A DNA stretch of 64,000 nt from Pseudoduganella albidiflava (GTDB lineage: Bacteria; Pseudomonadota; Gammaproteobacteria; Burkholderiales; Burkholderiaceae_D). The translations under genes were made by a program, and so were the position numbers. Under the pieces are notes generated by a model that was not told the origin of the DNA, made no database searches, and saw only the letters and a program-made list of their open reading frames with translations. Below are positions 28,946-37,461 of the stretch, one piece after another; positions within the stretch are counted from its first letter, which is position 1; every line of letters begins with the position of its first letter. Where the stretch lies: NCBI RefSeq assembly GCF_004322755.1, contig NZ_CP036401.1, positions 5,518,001 to 5,582,000 on the forward strand. Reading direction: 5' to 3'.

Positions 28946-30067
28946 TTATGGCAGGGGCAGCAGGATGCGGAAGTCCGTAAAGCCGGGCCTGCTTTCGCAT
29001 TCGATGACGCCCATGTGCTGGTGCACGAAGGTTTGCGCCAACGTCAAACCCAGGCCGCTGCCGCCATCGCGCCCCGATACCAGGGGATAGAAGATGCGGT
29101 CGCGGATCTGGGGCGGAATGCCCGGTCCGTTGTCGATGATATGCAAATCTAATGCCAGGTTATAACGGACCTTGGCCAGCGTGACCTGGCGTGCCACGCG
29201 GGTGCGGAACGTGATCTGCGCATCGCCCGTTTCGATGCGTTCGGCCAGCGCCTGCGCCGCGTTGTGGACGATGTTCAGCACCGTCTGGATCAGCTGCTCC
29301 TTGTCGCCGCGGAATTCGGGCAGGGAAGCATCGTAGTCGCGCACGATCTGCAGGCCCGTGGGGAACTCGGCCAGGATCAGGCTGCGCACGCGCTCGAGCA
29401 CTTCGTGGATGTTGACGTCGCCCACGATGTGCGGACGGCGGTGCGGCGCCAGCAGGCGGTCGACCAGCGTCTGCAGCCGGTCCGCTTCCTTGATGATCAC
29501 CTGCGTGTACTCGCGCAGCTGCTGCAGGTGCAGCGGCGGCAATTCCATCTCGAGCAGCTGTGCCGCGCCGCGGATGCCGCCCAGCGGGTTCTTGATTTCA
29601 TGGGCCAGGTTGCGGATCAGTTCCTTGTTGACCTGGCTCTGGTCCAGCAGCCGCTCTTCGCGGTCCAGCTTCATCTGCTGCACGGTCTCGCGCAACTCCA
29701 GCAGCACGTTGCCATCCGGCTCATCCATCGCGCTGGCGATGGCATGCACGTGCAGCGGTTCGCGGGCCGGGCGCTCCAGCGTCAGCTCTTGCCGCAGGTC
29801 GGAAAACTTGTGGGCGCGCGCCTGCGTGATCACATGTTCGAATTCGGCCGGGTTGGAAAACAGGTCGCACAGCCGCTGTCGCGACAGGGCCTTCAGCGAG
29901 CTTTCCAGCATGTTCTCGGCCGCCGCGTTGGCAAAGGCGATGCGGCCGCCGGCATCCACGATCACCACGGCGGACGCCAGCAGGTCGAGGCCCGCGAGCG
30001 TGTGCGAACGCGGGATGGCGCCCGCCGCCGCAGCGGCGGCACGGGCGATATTGGTCACAATTTTCAT
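28946..30067 (-). CDS. glnL: Nitrogen regulation sensor kinase NtrB
   Basis: The 373-residue histidine kinase has an N-terminal PAS domain (about residues 25-130), the phospho-acceptor His156 in NLAHEIKNPLGG, and an ATPase domain with the N box (QTVLNIVHNAAQA), DNGPGIP, and GGSGLGLTLAQ. No membrane segment is present, in line with a cytosolic kinase controlled by PII. Its ATG overlaps the stop codon of the upstream DUF4124 gene by four bases, which suggests translational coupling. Confidence 0.96.
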   Translation of the reverse strand: MKIVTNIARAAAAAAGAIPRSHTLAGLDLLASAVVIVDAGGRIAFANAAAENMLESSLKALSRQRLCDLFSNPAEFEHVITQARAHKFSDLRQELTLERPAREPLHVHAIASAMDEPDGNVLLELRETVQQMKLDREERLLDQSQVNKELIRNLAHEIKNPLGGIRGAAQLLEMELPPLHLQQLREYTQVIIKEADRLQTLVDRLLAPHRRPHIVGDVNIHEVLERVRSLILAEFPTGLQIVRDYDASLPEFRGDKEQLIQTVLNIVHNAAQALAERIETGDAQITFRTRVARQVTLAKVRYNLALDLHIIDNGPGIPPQIRDRIFYPLVSGRDGGSGLGLTLAQTFVHQHMGVIECESRPGFTDFRILLPLP

Positions 30068-30597
30068 CGTATGTTGGCGATCTCGCGCTGTAGTGCTGCC
30101 ACGTTCTGTTCCGAGCGGGCGATGGCGTCGCGCAGGCTGGCCACCCGCTCCTGGTACTTGGCGTAGTTGCGCTCGTCACCGCGCCGTTCCGGCTCGCCGT
30201 TGTTGAATTCACGGCGCAACTCGCCCAGCTTCTGCATTTCGGCGTTCAGTTCGTCGGTCAGGATCTGGCGGCGGTCGGCATCGCGGGCCTTCTGTTCCGC
30301 CGTGTTCACGCGAGGAAACGCCACCGGGCCCGGGCTGGCGGCTCGCGGCGCCGGGCTGGCCGCCGGTGCGGGCGCCAGTGGACGTGGCCGTGTCGCCTCC
30401 CTTGGCGGCGGTGCCGGAATGGCCGCATTCGGCAAATCCAGCAGCACGCATTGCTTGCCGCGGATCTGGCGATCCGTGTATTCCTTGCGCCCTTCGGCAT
30501 CCGTGCAGCGGTAGATCTGGGCCGAAGCGCCAGCGGTGGCCGTGAGCAAAAACAGTAACAACGAGCAGCGTGCGATCATGCCCCGACTATACAACAA
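30064..30597 (-). CDS. DUF4124-type secreted protein
   Basis: The 177-residue product has a signal peptide (LLLFLLTATAGASAQ) followed at once by the DUF4124 pattern IYRCTDAEGRKEYTDRQIRGKQC. A proline/alanine-rich linker (about residues 58-95) and a coiled-coil-like, charged C-terminal region follow. Function is unknown. The gene stands between glnA and ntrB, an order frequent in Burkholderiales, and overlaps ntrB by four bases, so it is made with the two-component system. Confidence 0.85.
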   Translation of the reverse strand: MLYSRGMIARCSLLLFLLTATAGASAQIYRCTDAEGRKEYTDRQIRGKQCVLLDLPNAAIPAPPPREATRPRPLAPAPAASPAPRAASPGPVAFPRVNTAEQKARDADRRQILTDELNAEMQKLGELRREFNNGEPERRGDERNYAKYQERVASLRDAIARSEQNVAALQREIANIR

Positions 30598-30600
30598 CCG

Positions 30601-30636
30601 AAAAAAAACGCGAGGAAGGCTGCTGCCCTCCCCGCG
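30601..30636 (-). terminator. Terminator after glnA
   Basis: On the minus strand CGCGGGGAGGG pairs with CCTTCCTCGCG (two G-U pairs) and is followed by eight Ts, 39 bases past the glnA stop. It would separate glnA from the DUF4124-ntrB-ntrC genes, perhaps partially. Confidence 0.82.
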
Positions 30637-30675
30637 TCGATCGCTACCGGTCCAAGACGTCCGGCAGCTTCGCCA

Positions 30676-32091
30676 TTACAGCGAGTAGTACATGTCGAAC
30701 TCGACCGGGTGCGTGGTCTGGCGCATGCGGGTCACTTCCGTCATCTTCAGTTCGATGTAGGCATCGATCATCGAATCGGTGAACACGCCGCCGCGGGTCA
30801 GGAACTCGCGGTCCTTGTTCAGGTGATCCAGCGCTTCTTCCAGCGATGCGCAGACGGTCGGGATCAGCGCGTCTTCTTCCGGCGGCAGGTGGTACAGGTC
30901 TTTCGACGCTGCTTCGCCCGGGTGGATCTTGTTCTGCACGCCGTCCAGGCCGGCCATCATCAGCGCGGCGAAGCACAGGTACGGGTTGGCCAGCGGATCC
31001 GGGAAGCGCGTCTCGATGCGGCGGCCTTTCGGGTTCGCCACGTGCGGGATGCGGATCGATGCGGAACGGTTGCGTGCCGAGTAGGCCAGCTTCACCGGTG
31101 CTTCGTAGCCAGGTACCAGGCGCTTGTACGAGTTGGTGCCCGGGTTGGTGATCGCGTTCAGCGCCTTGGCGTGCTTGATGATGCCGCCGATGTAGTACAG
31201 CGCGAAGTCCGACAGGCCGGCATAGCCGTCGCCGGCGAACAGGTTCTTGCCGTCTTTCCAGATCGACTGGTGCACGTGCATGCCCGAGCCGTTGTCGCCC
31301 ACGACCGGCTTCGGCATGAAGGTGGCGGTCTTGCCGTAGCTGTGCGCCACGTTCCAGATCACGTACTTCATGTTCTGCGTCCAGTCGGCGCGCTCGACCA
31401 GGGTCGAGAACTTGGTGCCGATTTCATTCTGGCCGGCGCCGGCCACTTCGTGGTGGTGCACTTCGACCGGGATGCCCATCGATTCGAGGATCAGGCACAT
31501 TTCCGAGCGCATGTCCTGGAACGAATCGACCGGAGGCACCGGGAAGTAGCCGCCCTTGACGGTCGGACGGTGGCCGCTGTTGCCGCCTTCGATGTCCTTG
31601 TCGGTCGACCACGACGCTTCGTCGGAGTCGATCTTGACCATCGCGCCGGACATGTCGATCTTCCACTTCACGGAGTCGAAGATGAAGAATTCCGGTTCCG
31701 GGCCGAAGTAGGCGGTGTCGCCCAGGCCGGACGATTTCAGGTACGCCTCGGCGCGCTTGGCGATCGAACGCGGATCGCGGTCGTAGCCCTTGCCGTCCGA
31801 CGGTTCGATCACGTCGCACTGCATGAACAGCGTGGTTTCTTCGAAGAACGGATCGATGTTGGCGGTGCTCGGGTCCGGCATCAGGATCATGTCGGATGCT
31901 TCGATGCCTTTCCAGCCTGCAATGGAAGAACCGTCGAAAGCATGGCCGCTTTCGAACTTGTCGATATCGAAGTGGGACACAGGCACGGTCACGTGCTGCT
32001 CTTTACCACGGGTATCGGCGAAACGGAAGTCGACGAACTTGACTTCGTTGTCTTTGACCAATTGCAGGACTTCTTCGGCGGTACGTGCCAT
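30676..32091 (-). CDS. glnA: Glutamine synthetase, type I
   Basis: The 471-residue enzyme makes glutamine from glutamate and ammonia. It has the family signatures [10 protein letters not shown], the ATP-binding [16 protein letters not shown], and the adenylylation region DLYHLPPEE, in which Tyr400 is the expected target of GlnE. Length fits the dodecameric bacterial type I-beta enzyme. It has its own sigma-54 type promoter and is followed by a terminator and then the ntrB-ntrC operon. Confidence 0.98.
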   Translation of the reverse strand: MARTAEEVLQLVKDNEVKFVDFRFADTRGKEQHVTVPVSHFDIDKFESGHAFDGSSIAGWKGIEASDMILMPDPSTANIDPFFEETTLFMQCDVIEPSDGKGYDRDPRSIAKRAEAYLKSSGLGDTAYFGPEPEFFIFDSVKWKIDMSGAMVKIDSDEASWSTDKDIEGGNSGHRPTVKGGYFPVPPVDSFQDMRSEMCLILESMGIPVEVHHHEVAGAGQNEIGTKFSTLVERADWTQNMKYVIWNVAHSYGKTATFMPKPVVGDNGSGMHVHQSIWKDGKNLFAGDGYAGLSDFALYYIGGIIKHAKALNAITNPGTNSYKRLVPGYEAPVKLAYSARNRSASIRIPHVANPKGRRIETRFPDPLANPYLCFAALMMAGLDGVQNKIHPGEAASKDLYHLPPEEDALIPTVCASLEEALDHLNKDREFLTRGGVFTDSMIDAYIELKMTEVTRMRQTTHPVEFDMYYSL

Positions 32092-32154
32092 TACTCATCT
32101 CCTAAGTGAAAAGGGCTGCCGTCACATTGTGCGGCGGTAACTCGCGTACTGTAA

Positions 32155-32170
32155 TGCACGAAGCGTGCCA
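32155..32170 (-). promoter_or_regulatory. Sigma-54 type promoter of glnA
   Basis: Read on the minus strand, TGGCACGCTTCGTGCA matches the -24/-12 consensus TGGCACG-N4-TTGCA with one mismatch and exact spacing. It lies 64 bases before the glnA start, which puts the transcription start near 32144. Confidence 0.8.
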
Positions 32171-32259
32171 GCATTAAGCTTCTATCCATATGCGGCGAGT
32201 TACATTGATCTTGCTCCCTACGGAAACTAAAATCATCCGTACGGAAACGTGCGGCGAAA

Positions 32260-32332
32260 TGCACCAGGATTGCGCATCCGAGAGTTCGCCCAACTTTGGT
32301 GCAGATAGACCATTTTGCACCAATTTCGACCA
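32260..32332. promoter_or_regulatory. Candidate NtrC enhancer sites
   Basis: TGCACCA half-sites, as in known NtrC operators, occur at 32260-32266, 32297-32303 (inverted) and 32316-32322. The first extends to a 17-base imperfect dyad (TGCACCA-GGA-TTGCGCA). They lie about 115-190 bases upstream of the predicted glnA start site, the distance typical for NtrC enhancers. Confidence 0.65.
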
Positions 32333-32427
32333 CCGCGCCCCAAAATGTGGCATACGTATCCAGGGCGAAATTTTCCTCGATACAAGCCCTTCGATGATAG
32401 AGACAGTTCCCAAGGATTTAACGCCAA

Positions 32428-32883
32428 ATGAGCACCAACGACATTCTCGAGCGCGCCCGCGAGCGCGGCAATGGCCTGCCCTATGCTGGCGCAGTCACGC
32501 CCCAGGAAGCGCACCAGCTGATCCAGGGCAACCCGACCGTACGCCTCATCGACGTGCGCACCAATGCCGAGCGCGACTGGGTGGGACGGGTGGCGATCGA
32601 TGACGCGCAGCATGGCGCCGTCCAGTGGAGCACCTATCCGGGCGGTGTACCGAACCCGGCGTTCGTCCAGCAGCTGAGCGCCATCGCCGGCAAGGACGAC
32701 GTGCTGCTGTTCCTGTGCCGTTCCGGCGTGCGCTCCCGGCATGCCGCGAAGCTGGCCACCGAAAACGGCTTTGCCAACAGCTTCGATATCCTGGAAGGCT
32801 TTGAAGGCGACAAGGATGCCGAGGGGCATCGCAAGAGCGTGGGCGGGTGGTGCAAGGCGGGGCTGCCCTGGGTGGGGGCCTGA
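32428..32883 (+). CDS. Rhodanese-like sulfurtransferase domain protein
   Basis: The 151-residue single-domain protein has the rhodanese fold, with RLIDVRTNAERDWVG and the active-site loop LCRSGVRS holding Cys97. Such proteins carry persulfide sulfur or act in redox control; the substrate cannot be told. It is divergent from glnA and shares the 336-base control region, so NtrC sites could in principle affect both. Confidence 0.9.
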   Translation: MSTNDILERARERGNGLPYAGAVTPQEAHQLIQGNPTVRLIDVRTNAERDWVGRVAIDDAQHGAVQWSTYPGGVPNPAFVQQLSAIAGKDDVLLFLCRSGVRSRHAAKLATENGFANSFDILEGFEGDKDAEGHRKSVGGWCKAGLPWVGA

Positions 32884-32898
32884 GCATCGCTGGAGGCG

Positions 32899-33110
32899 TT
32901 ACCCCCAACGGCAGAGGCCGGGGTCAGGGAGGAGTGCTCGCTGGCAGGCGAGCACTGCTAGGCCGGCAAGGAGCGATGCTCCTCGAAACCCCGGCTAGGC
33001 CCGCCGGGGTGCCACAGGGGTTTCGCGGAGCATGCTCCGCGCCTGCGGCACGGTGTGAGCCTGCAGGCTCACACTCCTCCCTGACCCCAGCGTTTGCTTT
33101 GGGGTTGAAT
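32899..33110. repeat. Long modular palindromic repeat, copy 2
   Basis: The same frame as the repeat at 25933 but with the inner part reversed. GGGGTCAGGGAGGAG at 32920-32934 pairs perfectly with CTCCTCCCTGACCCC at 33074-33088. Inside lie P1 32933-32956 (arm AGTGCTCGC), P2 32969-32983 (arm AGGAGC), P3 33025-33040 (arm GCGGAGCA) and P4 33052-33073 (arm GTGTGAGCCTG). CGAAACCCC and GGGGTTTCG frame the centre. The palindrome sequences differ from copy 1, yet each stays self-complementary. Confidence 0.8.
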
Positions 33111-33138
33111 CAACGTTACTGACTCGCCTGCAAAAGTA

Positions 33139-35625
33139 CTACAGCGCGTACGTCAACCGCGCATACACGAACCGGCCCGAGCGGCCGAACGGCGAGTAGT
33201 TCGTGAACGGGGCGTTGCCGGTCGTGTTCAGCGCGGCCGGGTAGGCGTCCGGATACTGGTCGAACAGGTTTTCGGCCCCCACGGCCAGCGACAGCGCCGG
33301 GTTGATCTTCCACCGCCCTTCCAGGTCCACCAGCGTCTTCGCGGACATCGTATGGTCCAGCGCCGGCGTGGTGCCCGGCGTCAGGATCTTGCCGTAGCGC
33401 GTGGCGCGCAGGGTGGCGCCCCACGGCCCCAGGTTCCACGTGCCGCTGGTGGTGAACTTGGTCTTCGGCGTGCCCTGCTCGAAGGTCAGCACGTTGACGC
33501 GGTCGAACAGCACCGGTGCCGGCGACAGCGCGGCCAGCTCGGCCGTTTGCGGCACCTTGTCCACGCTGGTCTTCGTGTAGTTGCCGGCCACGGTCAGGTC
33601 GAAGCGGCCCGCGGCGCCCAGGTTCCACGGATAGTTCAGCACCACGTCCACACCCTTCGTGGTCGTGTCGACGCCGTTGATGAAGAAGCGGCCGCCGCCC
33701 ACGCCGGGGAAGCCGTTCGCCGTCAGGTAATTGCGCACGTTGGCCTGCGTGAGGTTTTCCGACAGCACGATACGGTCGCGGATCTCGATGTGGAAGGCGT
33801 CGACCGTCAGGCTGCCGCGGCCCAGCTTGGTGACGGCGCCCAGCGAGAAGTTGGTGGACTTTTCGGCATCCAGCGGCTTGGCACCCAGCGCGATCGCCGC
33901 GGCGTCGGTCGGCTTGAACGTGGTGATGTCGAACGGCACGCCGTTGATGAAGTTGGTCGAGGTGGACGTGAAGTTCTGCTGCTGCATCGATGGCGCGCGG
34001 AAGCCGTTCTGCACCGAGCCGCGCAGCCCGAAGTTCGGCGTGAAGTCGTAGCGGCCGGCGAACTTGCCAGACCAGTTGCTGCCGAAGTCGGAGTAATGCT
34101 CGCCGCGCACGGCGAACGACGCCAGCAGCGACGGCAGCACGGTCGCCTCGACGTCGGCGAACACGCTGTAGGCGGTGCGGTGGCTGTCCGATTCGTCGGA
34201 CGGGCGGAAGCCCGGGAACACTTGCGAGCCGGATGCGGTGGGCAGGCCGGAAGCGAGCAGCACGCCGCCGTTGCGCCAGGAATCCGGTTCGCCCGCTTCC
34301 AGCTTGTAGCCTTCGCGCCGCGCTTCGCCGCCCAGCGCCACGTTCAGCGGCGACGCCAGGCCGACGTCGAACTGGCGCACGGCCGACAGGTTGTAGGTCA
34401 ACTGGTCATACGAGAAGCCGCCCGCCTCGAATTCGGTCTTGCTGGACGGGCCCAGCGAACGGTTCAGCGTGTTCTGGATGGTGAAGTCCATCTTGTTCTT
34501 GCCGTAGCTGAACGAGGAATCCATGTCCCAGCCACCGCTCGTCCACGTGAAGCCGGCCGCCGCGGAAAAATCGTCCACGTCCGGCGCGATGATCGGCAGG
34601 AAACCGTTCGGGTAGATCTCGATGGTGTTGTTGTCCTGCAGGGCGCGGCGGAAGAAGCCGCCCGATTCCGCCTCGCGCTTCTGGTAGCTGGCCCAGCCAT
34701 ACCACTTGAGCGTTTCGCTGACCTGGCCGCCGGCATTGGCGAACACGGTCGACTGCTTCATCTCGGGTTCGCCATACCAGGCGTTGAAGCGGTTGATGGT
34801 CGCCTCGCGCGGGTCGAACCCACCGTTCACGAGCGGATATTGCTGGCGCGTGTCGTAGCCGCTGCGTTCCGTGTGCTCCTGGTCCTTGTACTCGGCGGCG
34901 ATGGTCAGGAAGCCGGTCTCGCCCAGCGGCAAGCCCTTCCACAGGCTGACGGTGGCGACACCGCCATCGCGGCGCTCGCGTTCATCCTGCGTGCCCCAGT
35001 TCGCGCCGGCCGGCGGCGGCGCCACGGCGAATTCATATTCGGTGATGCGCTTGCCGTAACTGACGGTGGCCTCGCCGCCGCTCCGGTCGTTGCGCAGGCG
35101 GATGTTGACGACGCCCGCGATCGCATCGGAGCCGTATTGCGCCGATGCGCCGTCGCGCAGCACCTCGATATTCTTCACGATGCCGGTCGGGATCGTGTTC
35201 ATGTCCACGGCGGCCGAGCCGCGGCCGATCGTGCCGTTCAGGTTGACCAGCGACGCGGCATGGCGGCGCTTCGAATTCACCAGCACCAGCGTCTGGTCCG
35301 GCGCCAGGCCGCGCAGAGTCGCGGGGCGGATGGTGTCGGTGCCATCGGCCAGGCCCGGGCGCGGGAAGTTCAGCGACGGCAAGGCAACGGACAGGGCTTG
35401 CGTGATTTCCGGCACGCCCGAGTTCTTGATCGTGTCGGCCGAGATCACGTCGACCGGCGCGGCGGTGTCCAGCACGGTGCGGTTCGAAACGCGCGTGCCG
35501 GTCACCACCACGGTGGCCTGGTTGTCTTCGGTGGAAGTGGCTTGCTGGGCGGCGGTGTTGCCGGCAAACAGGGAGGCGATGGCGCCGGCAAGCAGCGCCC
35601 TGGCTGGTAAGGTATTGCGAAGCAT
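33139..35625 (-). CDS. TonB-dependent outer-membrane receptor (828 aa)
   Basis: A signal peptide (LLAGAIASLFAGNTAAQ) is followed by a plug domain with VVVTGTRVSNRTVLDTAAPV, LVLVNSKRRHA and RDGASAQYGSDAIAGVVNI. The barrel ends VYARLTYAL. It resembles the compact receptors often annotated for siderophores or other small ligands, but the ligand is unknown. It is shorter than the four receptors at 6230-22826 and not linked to transport genes. Confidence 0.92.
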   Translation of the reverse strand: MLRNTLPARALLAGAIASLFAGNTAAQQATSTEDNQATVVVTGTRVSNRTVLDTAAPVDVISADTIKNSGVPEITQALSVALPSLNFPRPGLADGTDTIRPATLRGLAPDQTLVLVNSKRRHAASLVNLNGTIGRGSAAVDMNTIPTGIVKNIEVLRDGASAQYGSDAIAGVVNIRLRNDRSGGEATVSYGKRITEYEFAVAPPPAGANWGTQDERERRDGGVATVSLWKGLPLGETGFLTIAAEYKDQEHTERSGYDTRQQYPLVNGGFDPREATINRFNAWYGEPEMKQSTVFANAGGQVSETLKWYGWASYQKREAESGGFFRRALQDNNTIEIYPNGFLPIIAPDVDDFSAAAGFTWTSGGWDMDSSFSYGKNKMDFTIQNTLNRSLGPSSKTEFEAGGFSYDQLTYNLSAVRQFDVGLASPLNVALGGEARREGYKLEAGEPDSWRNGGVLLASGLPTASGSQVFPGFRPSDESDSHRTAYSVFADVEATVLPSLLASFAVRGEHYSDFGSNWSGKFAGRYDFTPNFGLRGSVQNGFRAPSMQQQNFTSTSTNFINGVPFDITTFKPTDAAAIALGAKPLDAEKSTNFSLGAVTKLGRGSLTVDAFHIEIRDRIVLSENLTQANVRNYLTANGFPGVGGGRFFINGVDTTTKGVDVVLNYPWNLGAAGRFDLTVAGNYTKTSVDKVPQTAELAALSPAPVLFDRVNVLTFEQGTPKTKFTTSGTWNLGPWGATLRATRYGKILTPGTTPALDHTMSAKTLVDLEGRWKINPALSLAVGAENLFDQYPDAYPAALNTTGNAPFTNYSPFGRSGRFVYARLTYAL

Positions 35626-35771
35626 CCTGGTCCCTTATCTGGTGATGAAGTCAATGACGGACTCATCATCGGGGCCGGACTGCCGGGGTGTCAATTTTGT
35701 AACGCTACCGCCGGCTGAAAATGTCGCAATATTTACACGGTACTTCTACGTACCAGCGCCGAACAAAGTGC

Positions 35772-37127
35772 TTACGGGGCCGGTGCCGCGGTGCCCATCA
35801 GGCCTTCGATCCGTTGCCGCACGAAATGCACGTGGCTGCGCAAGCCATACAGGTCGTCGGCGAACGACAGCGGGATCGACAGGTGGTTGACGCGTTCCTC
35901 GATCTCGTTCAGGCGCACCAGCTGCTCCGCATAGATCGGCCCCCGCTCTTCCGGCGCTACTTCCACCGCATCCTCGATCGCCCCCTCCACGGTGCGCAGC
36001 TGCCCGTACCAGCGGTAGATGCGCGAACGCACGCGCCACACGTACAGCGGCGGCACGATCTTCGACAGCGGCAGGATCAGCGCGGACAGCGCCAGCAGCA
36101 GCACCCACATCCGGTCGAGGAAGTTCGCCAGCCAGAAGCTCATGTAGCGCTGCAGGAATGGCGCGCCATCCTTGTAGAACTTGGCTGCTTCGTCCGCCAC
36201 GGGGATTTCCGTGTACTTCGCGGACGGGAACTGCCCCTGCTGCTGGAACCAGCCGGCGCCGCCGTGGATCCTGGCCGCGGCCTGCACGAACAGTTCGACC
36301 AGCGCCGGATGCAGGTCTTCGCGCGCGACCAGGGTCGCGGTCGGCGCGATCAGGTGGTAATCGCGCGCCGGCAGGTCGCGGCCCAGGTCCACGATGCCGC
36401 GCGGCAGGGTCACGTGCGTGAGGAACGGCAGGCGGCGCGTGTAGGCCTCGGCCTGGGCAAAGTCGAACAGGTAGATGCCGGGCGTCTGCAACAGCATCTG
36501 GATCAGCGGGTCGTCCGGCGCGGCGGCGAACACCAGGCCATCGATGCGCCCTTCCAGCAATTCCACCGTGGCCGGCGTGTTGTCGAGCTGCGTGGTCTGC
36601 AGTTCTTCGCGCTCGACGCCGTTCACGGCCAGGATCTGCCGCACCAGGCGCGGCGTGCCGCTGCCGCGCGCGCCGATGTTGATCTTCAGGCCGCGCAACT
36701 GGGTCAGCTGCGCAAGCGGCGGCGCGCCCTCCTTCGCACGCAGGAACAGCCAGACCGGTTCCGTGAACAGGCTGCCCAGCGACACCAGGCCTTCGCGTTC
36801 CGGCGCCGCCTCGTCGGTCGTGCCGCTTTGCATGAAGGCGATGTCGACCTTCCCTTCCTTCAGCAGCTTGAGGTTGTCGCGCGACCCGTGCGAGCCTTGC
36901 GGCGTGACGGCGATGCCTTCCTTTTTCAGCAGCTCCTGGTACTTCTTGCCGAACACGTCATACGCGCTGTTGTCCTGGCCGGTGCCCAGCGTGACCTTGC
37001 GCGGCGGCGCCGGATCCACGATCAGGTAGGCGGCGATGCAGACGGCGGCAATGCCGAGGATGGTGGGGCCGGCCGAAGCGACCAGGTCGCGCAGCGAAAA
37101 GCTGGTGAACTTCTTCAGGCGGTTCAT
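35772..37127 (-). CDS. TAXI-family solute-binding protein, membrane-anchored
   Basis: The 451-residue product (from the ATG at 37127) has an N-terminal membrane segment (about residues 19-37), a periplasmic binding domain with LGTGQDNSAYDVFGKKYQELL and LRGLKINIGARGSGTPRLVRQIL, and a second membrane segment near residues 330-350 before a helical tail. The binding domain is of the TAXI type used by TRAP transporters, yet no TRAP membrane subunits are adjacent. A longer frame from GTG at 37160 exists, but that codon lies in a palindromic repeat. Neither start has a good ribosome-binding site. Confidence 0.82.
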   Translation of the reverse strand: MNRLKKFTSFSLRDLVASAGPTILGIAAVCIAAYLIVDPAPPRKVTLGTGQDNSAYDVFGKKYQELLKKEGIAVTPQGSHGSRDNLKLLKEGKVDIAFMQSGTTDEAAPEREGLVSLGSLFTEPVWLFLRAKEGAPPLAQLTQLRGLKINIGARGSGTPRLVRQILAVNGVEREELQTTQLDNTPATVELLEGRIDGLVFAAAPDDPLIQMLLQTPGIYLFDFAQAEAYTRRLPFLTHVTLPRGIVDLGRDLPARDYHLIAPTATLVAREDLHPALVELFVQAAARIHGGAGWFQQQGQFPSAKYTEIPVADEAAKFYKDGAPFLQRYMSFWLANFLDRMWVLLLALSALILPLSKIVPPLYVWRVRSRIYRWYGQLRTVEGAIEDAVEVAPEERGPIYAEQLVRLNEIEERVNHLSIPLSFADDLYGLRSHVHFVRQRIEGLMGTAAPAP

Positions 37128-37158
37128 CGTGGAGCGGAGTGGGTGACGCAGGGAATTC

Positions 37159-37209
37159 ACGGAGCATGCTCCGTGCCTGCGGAACGCTGCGGCCTTGCCA
37201 GGCCGCAGC
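37159..37209. repeat. Half copy of the modular palindromic repeat
   Basis: ACGGAGCATGCTCCGT (37159-37174), then GCCTGCGGAACG, then a 9-bp hairpin (arm GCTGCGGCC, 37186-37209). This matches the P3-spacer-P4 half of the copy at 32899 and the reverse complement of the P1-P2 half of the copy at 25933. It lies immediately before the TAXI gene. Confidence 0.75.
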
Positions 37210-37312
37210 CGGCACGACGGTTGAGTAGCAATTTCATCATAGGTGGCACGATGCCAACAAATGGTGAAAGGTGCAAGGGAAATGGCGGATGAAACGGGCT
37301 AGCGCATTCATT

Positions 37313-37409
37313 TACCCCAGAGGCAGATGCCGGGGTCAGACCCGGCGGGTCTGACCCCAGCTTTTCGCTGTTGGGGTGAATGCATGCATTTCAACGTGTC
37401 GGGTAACGC
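37313..37409. repeat. Short form of the GGGGTCAG repeat
   Basis: Left flank TACCCCAGAGGCAGATGCC, hairpin 37332-37358 (GGGGTCAGACCCG paired with CGGGTCTGACCCC around a single G), right flank GTTGGGGTGAATGCATGC followed by TTTCAACGTGTCGGGTAACGC. The right flank is shared with the long copy at 25933 and the short copy at 52551. Confidence 0.78.
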
Positions 37410-37413
37410 TTCA

Positions 37414-37457
37414 AAAACGGGTGTCAGACACCCTTCAGGGTGTTTGACACCGGTTTT
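37414..37457. repeat. GGGTGTCAGACACCC hairpin, possible terminator
   Basis: AAAACGGGTGTCAGACACCC pairs with the arm at 37438-37457 around TTCA, with two mismatches. The outer A and T runs would let it end transcription from the penicillin-binding protein gene, whose stop is at 37462. Confidence 0.6.
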
Positions 37458-37461
37458 CTTC

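Noticed and set aside
32092..32427. A riboswitch or glutamine-type RNA before glnA
   Set aside because: The leader after the predicted sigma-54 start is only about 50 bases and shows no conserved fold. The inverted repeats upstream fit NtrC sites better.
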